Source: Entamoeba invadens IP1
Lineage: Eukaryota; Evosea; Mastigamoebida; Endamoebidae
Direction: 5' to 3'
DNA: 64,000 bases
Assembly (NCBI RefSeq): GCF_000330505.1
Contig: NW_004440169.1
Coordinates: forward strand, 186,001 to 250,000
A model generated the notes under the pieces. The model was not told the origin of the DNA, ran no database searches, and was given only the letters and a program-made list of their open reading frames with translations. Each line of letters begins with the position of its first letter. The first letter of the stretch is position 1. Below are positions 31,096-41,052 of this stretch, in pieces. A program made the position numbers and the translations under genes.

Positions 31096-32547
31096 TGCAC
31101 TATTCTTTGTAATTAGATTCTCAGTTGCATTTTATATATTGCCCTAAACCCGCATTTTCGTTTTTAAAAATAGGTGTTGCTTTTGAAATGTTCATGTTAT
31201 AACATATTCGAGCGGTTTGGCCATATTTGGATCATTCTTTGCTGTGATAGTTGTAAAATAGTTCTTTTGTTGTTATTTTACTATTCTGTTTTAGTTTCTA
31301 TTTGCAAGCAAACATTGACGGTCTCAAGTTCAGTTTTTAAGGCGCGCGTTGAACCTCTTCGAATTTTCGAATACGTACGTTTCCTTCTTGAAAAATCTCA
31401 CACAAAAGATATCAACTCTTATAATTTGAACGCAATAAACCCAATATATGAGGCACAAAACTAGTTAATCAAAAGACGAAACTATTTATGTGAAAAAAAT
31501 ACGTTCAAATCGCTACAAAAAAATTGCTTTTTATAAGTATTGTTGTATTGTTTTTTTATAATATTTTTTTACTATAATAATGGTTCCGCCGTGTTTTTTT
31601 TCTAAGTTTGGAGCTGTTGTTTGGTTTTGATTATTTTATTTTTCCAATGATTTTTTTTAAAGTAAAGCACTCTACTTTTCTATTTTTACGCAATGAAATT
31701 AGGTCGTCATTTTACGTGTAATAACCGCATTGTTACGGGAATATCTGCATACCTTTTAGCGAATACTTCCATTAGTCGACAAAACCAACAGTTTTGTTAG
31801 TGAACTATTGTTAAACTATAACACAACCATAAAAAACATAAACGAACAAATTAAAAACTTGGACATTTTCAAGTTTTTTAAATATTTCATCGCAAAAAGG
31901 TTTTTCATTTCATTTTTTCGTTGTTTTGCTTATCAAAATGTCGCACAATAAAAACCCTTGTACATTTCATTGGCTAATTTGACCTATCAAAATTAAAGGA
32001 CGTTTCATCCGAGAGTACCGTTTGAATTTTCAACCATTTTGCCCGAAATTATTCACAACAAATACGTGTTATTTGGATACTTTAATCCAAAATATATTAG
32101 AACTTTTTCGATCATATATTTTTCAAGTCATTTGTCTGGCTTATTTATCATTTCTGATAGTTTACAAACTTATTGTAGAATTCCTAATAAATAATAATTT
32201 CTGTCTTGTAAGAACTAAAAATATAACTATTATCAGATGTATTTACTGATGTTTTAAGAAGTTTAATAATTCTTAATACTTTTTGTTTGAAAGTATTAAA
32301 TCAAAACTAATACAAAATACTTATTAAATACAATCTAATAATGTAAAGTAACAGTTTTATTATCTATAAAAATGTTATAATTCATTTATTATTATTATTA
32401 CTATTTAATATAGTTTCAAATTAGTTTATTATTAAGTTATTAACATATATAATAAAAATATCAAAAATATATAGTTTTAATAATATCAAAATTATTATTA
32501 TTTAAAATATTTATAATTTTCGATTCCAACAACACACTCAAATATAA
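31096..32547. other. Intergenic region, possible small exon
   Basis: A 96-codon plus frame at 31174-31464 has a plausible-looking C-terminal part (FEYVRFLLEKSHTKDINSY) after a TTTTAG that could be an acceptor near 31289, but no upstream exon was found. The remainder is A+T-rich. Confidence 0.25.
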
Positions 32548-35136
32548 TTAAAGCCCGTCTATATACTTCATCCACTTCTCTCTATTCTTCTCCGTTGCAG
32601 CCAATAAATGCAGTTTAACATCGTTTTGTATAATGAGGAAAACGTTCTTCAGTTTGTCATCAATAACAACAAGAGACGTGACGGGTGGTGTCAAACCCAT
32701 TCGAAACTCCTCAATCAGTGTCATCTCGCTAATATCGTCGATACTCCACTCCTGTTCTCCAGTGAACTTTCTAGTGATATACCCATCGTCCACCTTCAAT
32801 CCTTTAAACATCTTCACCTTTGCAATCAGCAATAAATTGTTCATCAACACACACATGCGTGGTATACTCTTCTCAGCCCCAAACACGTCTCCTATTGGAA
32901 TTAAGAGTCCAAAATACACCAATTTCCTTCTTTTGATGGCAAGAGGGCCCGTCGACTTCCGAAGACTTTTCTCGACAGTCATGACGTTATTTGAGCTTTT
33001 TGTGCTTCTCAGTAAATTTGTTGCTGACGTGAAAATCCGCTCGAGGAATTCCTCGCACTCAGTAACTACAGTAAAGTCCTTTTGTGACGTTTTCAAGCAT
33101 TTTTTCGTCGTTTTACAGAAGTGCAGATACTCCTCCAATCGCGTTATAGGGAGGTGCAAATAACTCTGTGGATTATCGATCACTGGCGGGACAAAATTCT
33201 CCTTCTGGATTTCTCTTTGTGTGTTGACGTACACGGAGATGTTTAAAACGACTTGTTTATTGATTTCAAGGTCTTCTTCGACTTGTGGGAAACTCTTCGA
33301 GAACAGTTGATACCCTCCAAAGTACAGTGTATATATTTCAAAGTCTTGTATTAAAGGTTTTAAGATGTCTCCAATAGTCACTACATTATTCTCTAATACA
33401 AGCTTCTCGACACTTCTTAAAATGTTTCGACTCAACGCCATCATCTTCTCTAACATCCCTCCAATGTTCTTAGCAAAATCTATATATTTATTGACACACT
33501 TAATCGCCTTAATATAGATCTCAAAGAATTCTAATAACTGTCTAAAATAGACATATTCATCATTTCGAAATTGATTGATAGTCATATACAGATCTTCCAT
33601 CATCACTTCTTTGTTTCCACAATTCACTATCTCTTCATTTCCTATCGACTTGGGACGCTGCGAAGAGTACTGAAACTTCTTCTTGACATTCAGACTCTTT
33701 CGTAGATTGAGGTTTGGCGATCTTGGAAGATCTAATTTAACGGAGTCATAGATCGCCAACGCCAAGATCCCCCGCGTCTCCTTTTGTTTATTCGAAAGAA
33801 TATTTAAAAAGACTCCAACGAACTCGTCGATCTCTTCATCAGTCAATTCCCTCTTTAATTTGGTCTTTGTTAAGACGTCTTCAGTATTAATCGCTTCACT
33901 CAGGCGCACACACTGTTGTTTCGAGTCTTCCAATTCGTCTCGGAGTTGTGTGATTTCGACCATCTGTGCAAAATTTTGATTCATCAATTCGCGCACTTTC
34001 AAGCCGACTTCCGAGTCTCGTCGTTCTTTTCTTTCAACCGTCGACTCCCCCCTTTCATTCAATAGTTCTCCCTCTTTTTTTGACTCGAATAATTCACTCC
34101 GCTGTAATATCTCATTCTTCTCCTTCTCATCTAAACTCTGTGGACTCCGCATCTTCCCAATTTTGAAGTTCTTCTTCTCTCCTTCTTTCTGTGCCATCAC
34201 GCGTGTGAGTCGTGGCGTCAAATTTGGTGTCGTTCTGTTACTGTTATGAGCCGACGCAGTGAGTGTCGCGTAATTTGATAAGTCCATCGACAGTCCTCGA
34301 GATAACGAGCCCGGTCGTGCTATAATTTTTTGGACCTCATCAATTTGGATTTTAAGGATCTTCCCGTCTTCTTCTACTTGTTTTTCTTTCGTTTGGATGT
34401 CCGTTTCTTTTGTTTTGATGTCTTTCATTTTACTCGTTAAACTCTTTTCAGTGGTATCAAGTTCCTTTTTTAACGCTTTCAGCTTGTCCTCCGCATCTTT
34501 GACTTGTTGCGTCACACGAGTGAGTTCTTCACTTTTCTCTTCAAAGTGAACTTCACACATTAACACAGCAGACTCCCGTTCACGAACAACATCTTCACGC
34601 TTTTTTATTTCTATCTCAAGACTTTGGAGCTCTTGCTGAAGCTCTTTTAATTGTTCTTTTCGGTCATTAACTTCGGAAATTGGCATCGTGTCGATTTCTT
34701 CGGGTGTTAACGAAACGACTTGTTTTTGTTGTGAAACTTCTTCATGTTCGAAAAAATGTGTCAGTGCTTTGTTGTCGTTTTGTTCGTCTTCTGTGAGTGT
34801 AGTGGTTGTGTCTTTGGTCTCCCACATTTTCTTCACTATTTGTAAAGAAGAGATGAATTCGTCGACATTAAAACGTTTGGTCTCTTGGAAGATTTCTTTC
34901 CAAATCCATATTTGTAATTCTCGAGGCTATTTGTTACACGTTACTCGCCATTTCGTATTTCAAAAGATCTGAACTATTATATGAAAAACATTAATCATTG
35001 AATTATTTAATTTATTAGTACGACAAACAGTGCGAAAAGGTCGCTGTGGTATAAATTTAATCGTCTTCAAATACTCCGCCTCGACTTTGTTCCAATAATC
35101 AAACGCTTGTTTTGTGTTCAAAACATCCTCCGCCAT
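32548..35136 (-). CDS. Coiled-coil RhoGEF (DH-PH), two exons
   Basis: Exon 1 is 35136-35029 (36 codons, MAEDVLNTKQAFDYW...) and exon 2 is 34926-32548; intron 34927-35028 is GTTTGT...TAG, phase 0. 828 aa. Without the splice the protein would lack its first 66 residues and start at a non-ATG codon. The N-terminal third is a charged coiled coil (about 100-230: KELQQELQSLEIEIKKRE, etc.). A Ser/Thr/Arg-rich linker with possible phosphosites (SLSRGLSMDLS, RTTPNLTPRLTR) follows. A DH-type helical bundle begins near FRNDEYVYFRQLLEFF (about 490) and continues to about 680. A PH-type domain ends at KNREKWMKYIDGL, with the C-terminal Trp helix. The family activates Rho/Rac GTPases by nucleotide exchange, controlling actin. 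Confidence 0.8.
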
Positions 35137-35761
35137 CCTCTTCTTTTCCAGTTTTCTTATTTCTTTACAAGTTGACTCGAATAGAAATAATCTTACACCT
35201 ATTTGTATTTACTGCCACTTGACTTGTTCTGTAACGCTCTTTATATTTTTACCCCCTTATTTGAAAAAATTAAATTCCCATATTTTTAGTAATAAACAAT
35301 ACTAGAAATATCATTTCTTTTGTAATTGCTTTTTTTGTTATTGGATCTTTTTTCTAATAAAAATACGAAGGATCCAAAATTAAAAACCCCATTTTTAATA
35401 TAAAATAATCTATTTTTTAGAATTTGTTTATAAAAGTCGTGTAAATTAAAAATATTATAAATTTACTATTTAGTATAGTTTTGTTTTAATAATAGGATCA
35501 ATTGGTATTAAAGAATCTCACCAACTTACAATCAAAAACAAAATCTGTTGCAATAGAAGATCATTCCGCCACGCTTTACACCACTTGAATTTTCTGCTCT
35601 TTTTTTATACAGTGGAGTATCAAAGAATTGATAAATTCTTTAAAACCAAAAAAAATTGTACGTATTATTATTAGTAATAGTTTACTAAACTATACTATAC
35701 AATTCCAAGTTTTTTTCTCTTTTCACCCATCTTCTTTTCTTACATCCTTTTCTTTGTTCGA
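35137..35761. other. Divergent promoter region
   Basis: About 620 bp between the divergently transcribed RhoGEF and TBC genes. A+T-rich; no repeat or RNA seen. It should hold both promoters. Confidence 0.4.
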
Positions 35762-36685
35762 ATGTCGAGTGCCACACCGAAAAGGAGCATCATCGATTTT
35801 TTACAACAGACCGTTTCCTCGGAGTCCCCTGACTTTGTGAACCAAATTCAACAACTTCGTCAATTAGTATTAACCCAAGCCATGCCGAAGTATGACGAGT
35901 ATGAACCCCTTACAATTCGTGGACAAGTGTGGAAATTACTTTCTGGCATCTACACATTGGACGATACTGAGTACATCAACTGTAAAGATAAACCATACCC
36001 AAGACTCGAAAAGATCGGAAAAGACTTTTTGAGGACGTTTGGTGACAAAGAACCGATAATCTACCAGATGCGTGGGTGTGTTGACAACTTAGTTCGATTA
36101 CTCCGAGTTACGTGTTTGATCACGTCACTTCAGAATGTTAATTACATGCAGGGAATGAATGTCTTGGCGGGAATGTTTCTTATTGTGATGCCGGAATTGG
36201 ACAGTTTCTTCATGTTGAAAAAAATGATTCTTGAAATGATCCCCACATATTTCGGGAATGAATGTATCGACGGAACAACATACGGATGTCAATTGGTATA
36301 TAATTGTATTAAGTCGTTCGACCAAAGACTGTATCGATCACTGAGTTACAAGAAATTCGATCCATGCTGTTTGAACCAACGCATTACGTCTCTCTCGACA
36401 TGTAGCGGGCCAATAGAGGAAGTCCAAATCCTCTGGGATTATTATCTTGCTTGTGGTTGTTACAACGTCGTGTACATCACTGCAGCACAAATCTTGATGA
36501 AGAGAAATCTGCTGCTCAAGTCAAGTTGTCCCAAAGTCGTCATGTCTCAACTTGAAGAGGTGAAAGCTAAGAAACTCATTTTCATTGCAGAGATGGTTAA
36601 GTTGCAAATCCCATCGAAACTATTCGACCAAATCCAAATCCACACAACTTCGTTTAAAGGAAATCCATTTTATAAAAAAAAATGA
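35762..36685 (+). CDS. TBC-domain Rab GTPase-activating protein (BUB2/Cdc16-like)
   Basis: 307 aa, almost only the TBC domain. Dual-finger residues are present: Arg91 in IGKDFLRTF (IxxDxxR, residues 85-91) and Gln130 in NYMQGMNVL (YxQ). The arrangement (RGQVWKLLSGIY, short length, NYMQGMNVLAG, later QILWDYYLACG) is closest to the compact BUB2/Cdc16 subgroup. It should stimulate GTP hydrolysis on a Rab/Spg1-type GTPase by the Arg/Gln finger mechanism. Cytosolic. Single exon; start ATG follows an AT-rich leader. It converges on the cenH3-like gene with about 90 bp between stops. Confidence 0.85.
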   Translation: MSSATPKRSIIDFLQQTVSSESPDFVNQIQQLRQLVLTQAMPKYDEYEPLTIRGQVWKLLSGIYTLDDTEYINCKDKPYPRLEKIGKDFLRTFGDKEPIIYQMRGCVDNLVRLLRVTCLITSLQNVNYMQGMNVLAGMFLIVMPELDSFFMLKKMILEMIPTYFGNECIDGTTYGCQLVYNCIKSFDQRLYRSLSYKKFDPCCLNQRITSLSTCSGPIEEVQILWDYYLACGCYNVVYITAAQILMKRNLLLKSSCPKVVMSQLEEVKAKKLIFIAEMVKLQIPSKLFDQIQIHTTSFKGNPFYKKK

Positions 36686-36778
36686 TTGTTATGTATATTT
36701 GATATTTGGTCCGAAAGTGACTCGATAAAATCGATCAAATAAGAAATAATCAATACAAACGATTCATACAACCGTCTA

Positions 36779-37132
36779 TTAATAACGAAGTCTGAGAGCG
36801 AGGAGTAGGTCGCGATTGGTCACAGTAACTCGTTTTGAGTGTGCCGCGATTTGTTGGGAATCTTGAAAAAGCGAGACAAGATAACTTTCAGAAGCAGATT
36901 GAAGTAGTTCACACGCCCTTTTCTCAATTCGAAGAACATTTGGTTTTGTCTCTCGAGTCAAGTCGCGTGCAACTTTTTTGAAAGTGGCCTTAGGGATAAG
37001 GTTATTTGTAGTTCTCTGAAGTTGCCTCATTTCGGCTTCTATTCTTTGGAAAGGTTGTCTTGGGGGTGTACATCCGCTTTGTCGCCAAAACTCTTCCTTG
37101 ACGCATTTCGGCATCATATGGACATTATTCAT
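36779..37132 (-). CDS. Divergent histone H3 variant, candidate centromeric H3 (cenH3/CENP-A)
   Basis: 117 aa. A short tail of ~25 residues has no similarity to H3 tails. The histone fold matches H3: LIPKATFKKVARDL (for LPFQRLVREI), RACELLQSASESYLVSLFQD (for VMALQEASEAYLVGLFED) and AAHSKRVTVTNRDLLLALRLR (for [21 protein letters not shown]). Between alpha1 and alpha2 there is one more residue than in canonical H3; a longer loop 1 is typical of CENP-A. No ARTK, no K9/K27 sites. It would replace H3 in specialised nucleosomes, most plausibly at centromeres. Single exon, one of two H3-like genes in this window. Confidence 0.72.
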   Translation of the reverse strand: MNNVHMMPKCVKEEFWRQSGCTPPRQPFQRIEAEMRQLQRTTNNLIPKATFKKVARDLTRETKPNVLRIEKRACELLQSASESYLVSLFQDSQQIAAHSKRVTVTNRDLLLALRLRY

Positions 37133-37382
37133 GGCATGTATCCCGTATTTTCTCTCTTTTTATCTTCATTCATTCCACTTTCTTCAATCTCATCTTTTTA
37201 TTAAAAAAATTAAAAAATTCATTTCTAATGTATAACAAATTACATATCTATAATTAGTTTTATCATGTTAAAGTAATATGATAATAAAGTTCAAGTATAA
37301 TAAAATTATAGTTATAATAATTATAAAAATGTATAATTTAATAAAAAATAATTATTATATGGAAAAATAGAAAAATCAATTA

Positions 37383-37535
37383 CAGTTAGTTCCATAAAAA
37401 TTTACTAATGTCTCAAATTAATAATAAAATATACCAAAATAAATATAAATTGCACTTATTTTCAACTTTGTTTTACAATAATATTAAATTGTATCATAAT
37501 TAATGAAAATGTCTCAAATATTTAGTAAATTGTAT
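37383..37535. repeat. Left terminal inverted repeat of the composite element
   Basis: Perfect inverted match to 42589-42737 + 42930-42933. Internally repetitive: short units such as ATGTCTCAAAT and AATTGTATCAT recur, possibly multiple transposase-binding sites. Confidence 0.85.
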
Positions 37536-37771
37536 TCCTTTTTGATTTAAAAAATGAATAAAATATTCTACACATCTATTAATAGTAAAAATGATGTATT
37601 TCAAACACTTATGGGAATTATTATTGTATTGATCATTTTTGATGAAATTTGTTTTTCAAAATTGTTATAAAAATAATTTAAAAATAAAACCCTATAAAAA
37701 GATAATAAACATATAATATATTGAAATATAAACTTTAGAATTATTCAAAATTTTATTAACTTAAAAATCAA

Positions 37772-39859
37772 ATGAAAAAATTTGATTGGGCATTCCCATT
37801 AACAATGGAATGTAGAAAAGGCTTATCAATGGATCTCCAATTAAACTTTTCTTTTGGAGCTCAAGCCACACCATTTAACATTTGTAAAGTTCCTCCAAAA
37901 CCAACTTTCTTTGAAACGGAACTAGAAATCACAAATGAAACTAAATATTTCGAAAATCCAAATGAAAAAGATCCCACATTTATCAGAAATGCATTTTTAG
38001 CATCAAAACATATTGATCAACACTTTGAAATGTACAATGCCAGGATGAAAGAAATATCTAAACAATACTACGAAGAAGATGATATTCATGAAGTATTGTT
38101 TCCTAGACAAATTGTTCCATCTTCTCAATTGAATCTCAAAAGAAAAAAATATTACAATGAAAGAAAAAACGACTTGTATACACAAATATATATTTATTAT
38201 TCTGATTGTAATAATTATAATAGAACTGCCAAACAATTCAAATTGCCTCCTTCAACCATCCACAATATCATTGAAAGGGTTAAAAATGGAGTGTCTCTGA
38301 CTGGTAACAAAAGAGGGAGGAAATCGGGGCACAATTACAAATTTGATTATAATACAATAACAATGATACTCGAAGAAATAAGCGCGAACAAACTCACAAC
38401 CTTAAAATTGATAACAAAACATGTAAACGAAAAAAGAGATGAATGGATGGAAGCTATAGCTCGGTACGAATCTTATTTAATGAGAGATGAACATGAAATC
38501 AAAAAGATGTTGAAACAGAAAAAAGTCAGTTTAAGTGGTGTACACAGAATATTAAAGAGACTAGGAGTGACACTGAAACTAGTCAAAAAAGAACAATTTA
38601 ATCGAAACATCAAAGTTCGGATTGAACAAAGAAAAATATATGCTGATCATATCGAATATTTGAATTATTTCCAATTCGTTTATGCATATATAGACGAAGT
38701 TGGAGTCAACTCTAACCACACGAGAAGACAGGGTTATTCGTTTATAGGTCAATGTTGTAGTGTTGAATCCAAAAACATAAAAGAGCCAAATTTAACCACG
38801 TTTGCCATGATGGTCATGGGTAAAAATTTGGTGTTTCGTATTAGTAGTAAAAGCTCCAATGTCATTTTCATCAACAGCGTCAAAGAAGTTTTTATTCCAC
38901 AATTAATAAAGTGGTATGGTCCAGTTTTTATACACTTTGTAATTGATAACGCATCAATCCACAAGAAGGATATGATATCGGTGTGTCAAGAGTACGGAAT
39001 ATATGTAACTTATTTAGTACCATATTCACCTCAATTAAACGCTATCGAAAAATGCTTTTCAGCAATGAAGTCTTATTTGGCTGAGATTCTAAGTGATAAC
39101 GAGTCGTTCAAAAAAGCATTGAACTTTATGAAATGTTACGAATATCATGATTTGATACTCAAGGATGTACGAATGACTAACATAAATATAAAAATGTTTT
39201 CGTCTCTTGTTACAGCTTCATTGCTTTGGGTGAGTTCTCAAAGTACATACAATTTCCATATTAAAACGTTTGAATGGGTGAAAAGAGCAAAAGAAGGGAT
39301 TCGCTTTGAGAACGACGACAACTTAAACAATAAAATTGTTCGAATTGAAGTACCGATCCCTGACGAAGAATTTGTGTTTAGTTATAATGATAATAACTCA
39401 CAAAGTACTGTAAATTTTATATCCAGAAATGATGTACTGCATGTTTTGACGTATGACCCATTTACGATTAAAAATGAAAAGTCCTTTACAAATTGTGAAC
39501 GCTTTTTTCAAGAAAAACGTCAAGAAGGAGAATTGTATCGTTATAATGAAGGAAAAAATAACTACCAATTTGAACACAAAATCATTCCTGATATTTCTGA
39601 CACTTTTGCAATTCAGGAAAATAATATAATGGAAGAATGTGATTATTATAATGAAGAAAAGTTGAAAAGTGAGTGTTCAAAAAGTGAATATATGTTTTCA
39701 CAAATTTCAACAATAAAATGTTGTGACGATATTGATAAAAATACAAGTCCAAAACTCATATTACCTCGAGAAATTGATGAATCAACAATCGACTTAATTC
39801 ATCAAAAAATCAATGTGATGATGAATGCAAATGTTGTGTTGGGACTCAAATTCAATTAG
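37772..39859 (+). CDS. Tc1/mariner (IS630-type) DDE transposase
   Basis: 695 aa to its stop. HTH region: TAKQFKLPPSTIHNIIERVK then a GRKSG linker. Catalytic triad: D in YIDEVGVN (about residue 310), D in FVIDNASIH, E in SPQLNAIEKCF, with 33 residues between the second D and E. All three are intact, so cut-and-paste activity is possible. The long C-terminal extension (about residues 470-695) is Asn/Glu-rich. The last 26 codons overlap, in a different frame, the start of the C48-like frame. A single -1 step or one missing A at the A6 run 39804-39809 would continue this protein into that domain, for about 1056 aa. Terminal repeat identity suggests recent mobility. Confidence 0.85.
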   Translation: MKKFDWAFPLTMECRKGLSMDLQLNFSFGAQATPFNICKVPPKPTFFETELEITNETKYFENPNEKDPTFIRNAFLASKHIDQHFEMYNARMKEISKQYYEEDDIHEVLFPRQIVPSSQLNLKRKKYYNERKNDLYTQIYIYYSDCNNYNRTAKQFKLPPSTIHNIIERVKNGVSLTGNKRGRKSGHNYKFDYNTITMILEEISANKLTTLKLITKHVNEKRDEWMEAIARYESYLMRDEHEIKKMLKQKKVSLSGVHRILKRLGVTLKLVKKEQFNRNIKVRIEQRKIYADHIEYLNYFQFVYAYIDEVGVNSNHTRRQGYSFIGQCCSVESKNIKEPNLTTFAMMVMGKNLVFRISSKSSNVIFINSVKEVFIPQLIKWYGPVFIHFVIDNASIHKKDMISVCQEYGIYVTYLVPYSPQLNAIEKCFSAMKSYLAEILSDNESFKKALNFMKCYEYHDLILKDVRMTNINIKMFSSLVTASLLWVSSQSTYNFHIKTFEWVKRAKEGIRFENDDNLNNKIVRIEVPIPDEEFVFSYNDNNSQSTVNFISRNDVLHVLTYDPFTIKNEKSFTNCERFFQEKRQEGELYRYNEGKNNYQFEHKIIPDISDTFAIQENNIMEECDYYNEEKLKSECSKSEYMFSQISTIKCCDDIDKNTSPKLILPREIDESTIDLIHQKINVMMNANVVLGLKFN

Positions 39860-40941
39860 AAAATTATTTTAACCCAATTATTGACAATACATATCATTCA
39901 AAATCTTGGCAATATTGGGGTTATTATGATCCAAATGATTACAGAAGAGATACCACAACTACAAATGAAGTTAAAGAAAATTGCGAAAAATGTTTAACAA
40001 ATTCACAAATGGAAATAACAAAACAAATTTGTCATTCTTCATTTCAAAATGGTACTAATATAGAAGAGGGTCAAACAATCGGAATTGGTTGGAATTTTGG
40101 GGATAATTTGATGGATTTGAGTGATTTGGATGATGAAGTTATAATTGTTAAAAAAGAAATGGAAGTTATAGACTTGGATGGTTCTTTAAAATATGAAAAT
40201 ATTGAAAATGCAAATTCCGAATTCTTGAATTATAAAACATCAAAAAAACAAATAGAATTTGATTATTCAAGAATAAATTCCTCGTTGATTTTTATGGTTA
40301 AACCAATTATAAACTTGCCATATTCTACTGATATATCCGCAATTCAAAATGTCATAACTTCTGAAATGCTTAATACAGAAATACTCGATTTGTATATTTT
40401 GTGGATTAAACTGAGAAATGTGTGCTTGTGGAAAAGATCGATTTGTTTAACTGATTGGAATAATTTTACCGATGGTGGAATTAGAAAGAAAAGAGTTAGA
40501 GAAGCGATCAAAAATATGGGTATTTGTGATACTTTTTTGCTTCCTGTTTTTTATAATTCACATTTTATGTTGTGTGGAGTATTTTTTGTTGATTCCTCAA
40601 CACCCATCATAGCCGAGTTCAACAGCATTAAGAATTACTCAAGTGGATTTCTTAGAAAAGTTTCCAAATTTCTTAGAGATGAATTCGAAAAAGAGAAAAG
40701 AATTAATTTCAATTTAAAATGGGTTGTTGAAATACAAACTCCAATTCAATTTGACTTAATATCATGTGGTTCTTATTCGTCTTATTTTATAGAAGCGATA
40801 TTCAAAAGCAATCCAAGATGTGTCAACAACATCCACAAGTGCTTTTCTGATTCATCAGCTTTTAATTTTCGGACTGAAATTTTATCTTTGACATCAGTCG
40901 ACAACATACAAAGAATTCTTAATCTTATTTCTTATTGTTGA
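39781..40941 (+). CDS. C48 (Ulp1/SENP-like) cysteine peptidase domain, fused to or following the transposase
   Basis: The frame is open from 39781; the first ATG is at 40009 (310 aa from there). Sequence upstream of that ATG is coding-like (WQYWGYYDPNDYRRD...NCEKC), so translation probably enters from the transposase frame. The peptidase core shows His in FYNSHFMLCGVFF, an EFNSI strand where the family usually has a catalytic Asp (Asn or Glu here), and Q-x5-C-G in IQFDLISCGSYSSYFIEA, matching the Gln oxyanion residue and nucleophilic Cys of Ulp1 peptidases. The replaced acid may reduce activity. The family cleaves SUMO/ubiquitin-like modifiers or isopeptide bonds. C48 domains are known as cargo of some other DNA transposon groups. 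Confidence 0.7.
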   Translation: MNNRLNSSKNQCDDECKCCVGTQIQLENYFNPIIDNTYHSKSWQYWGYYDPNDYRRDTTTTNEVKENCEKCLTNSQMEITKQICHSSFQNGTNIEEGQTIGIGWNFGDNLMDLSDLDDEVIIVKKEMEVIDLDGSLKYENIENANSEFLNYKTSKKQIEFDYSRINSSLIFMVKPIINLPYSTDISAIQNVITSEMLNTEILDLYILWIKLRNVCLWKRSICLTDWNNFTDGGIRKKRVREAIKNMGICDTFLLPVFYNSHFMLCGVFFVDSSTPIIAEFNSIKNYSSGFLRKVSKFLRDEFEKEKRINFNLKWVVEIQTPIQFDLISCGSYSSYFIEAIFKSNPRCVNNIHKCFSDSSAFNFRTEILSLTSVDNIQRILNLISYC

Positions 40942-41052
40942 ATTAATTGTGTAATTTTATTTTTTTCTTCCCAAAAATGCATACTTAATAAAATTGTCCT
41001 ATTAATATAAATATCAAGAAGTAGTATTCAATTTTTAAATCAAAAAGGAATA

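Noticed and set aside
31174..31464. 96-codon plus-strand frame
   Set aside because: The N-terminal half is low-complexity hydrophobic sequence; only the end looks coding and no donor exon was found.
40009..40941. C48-like frame as an independent gene starting at its first ATG
   Set aside because: In-frame coding-like sequence extends upstream of the ATG to 39781, so the ATG is unlikely to be the true start.
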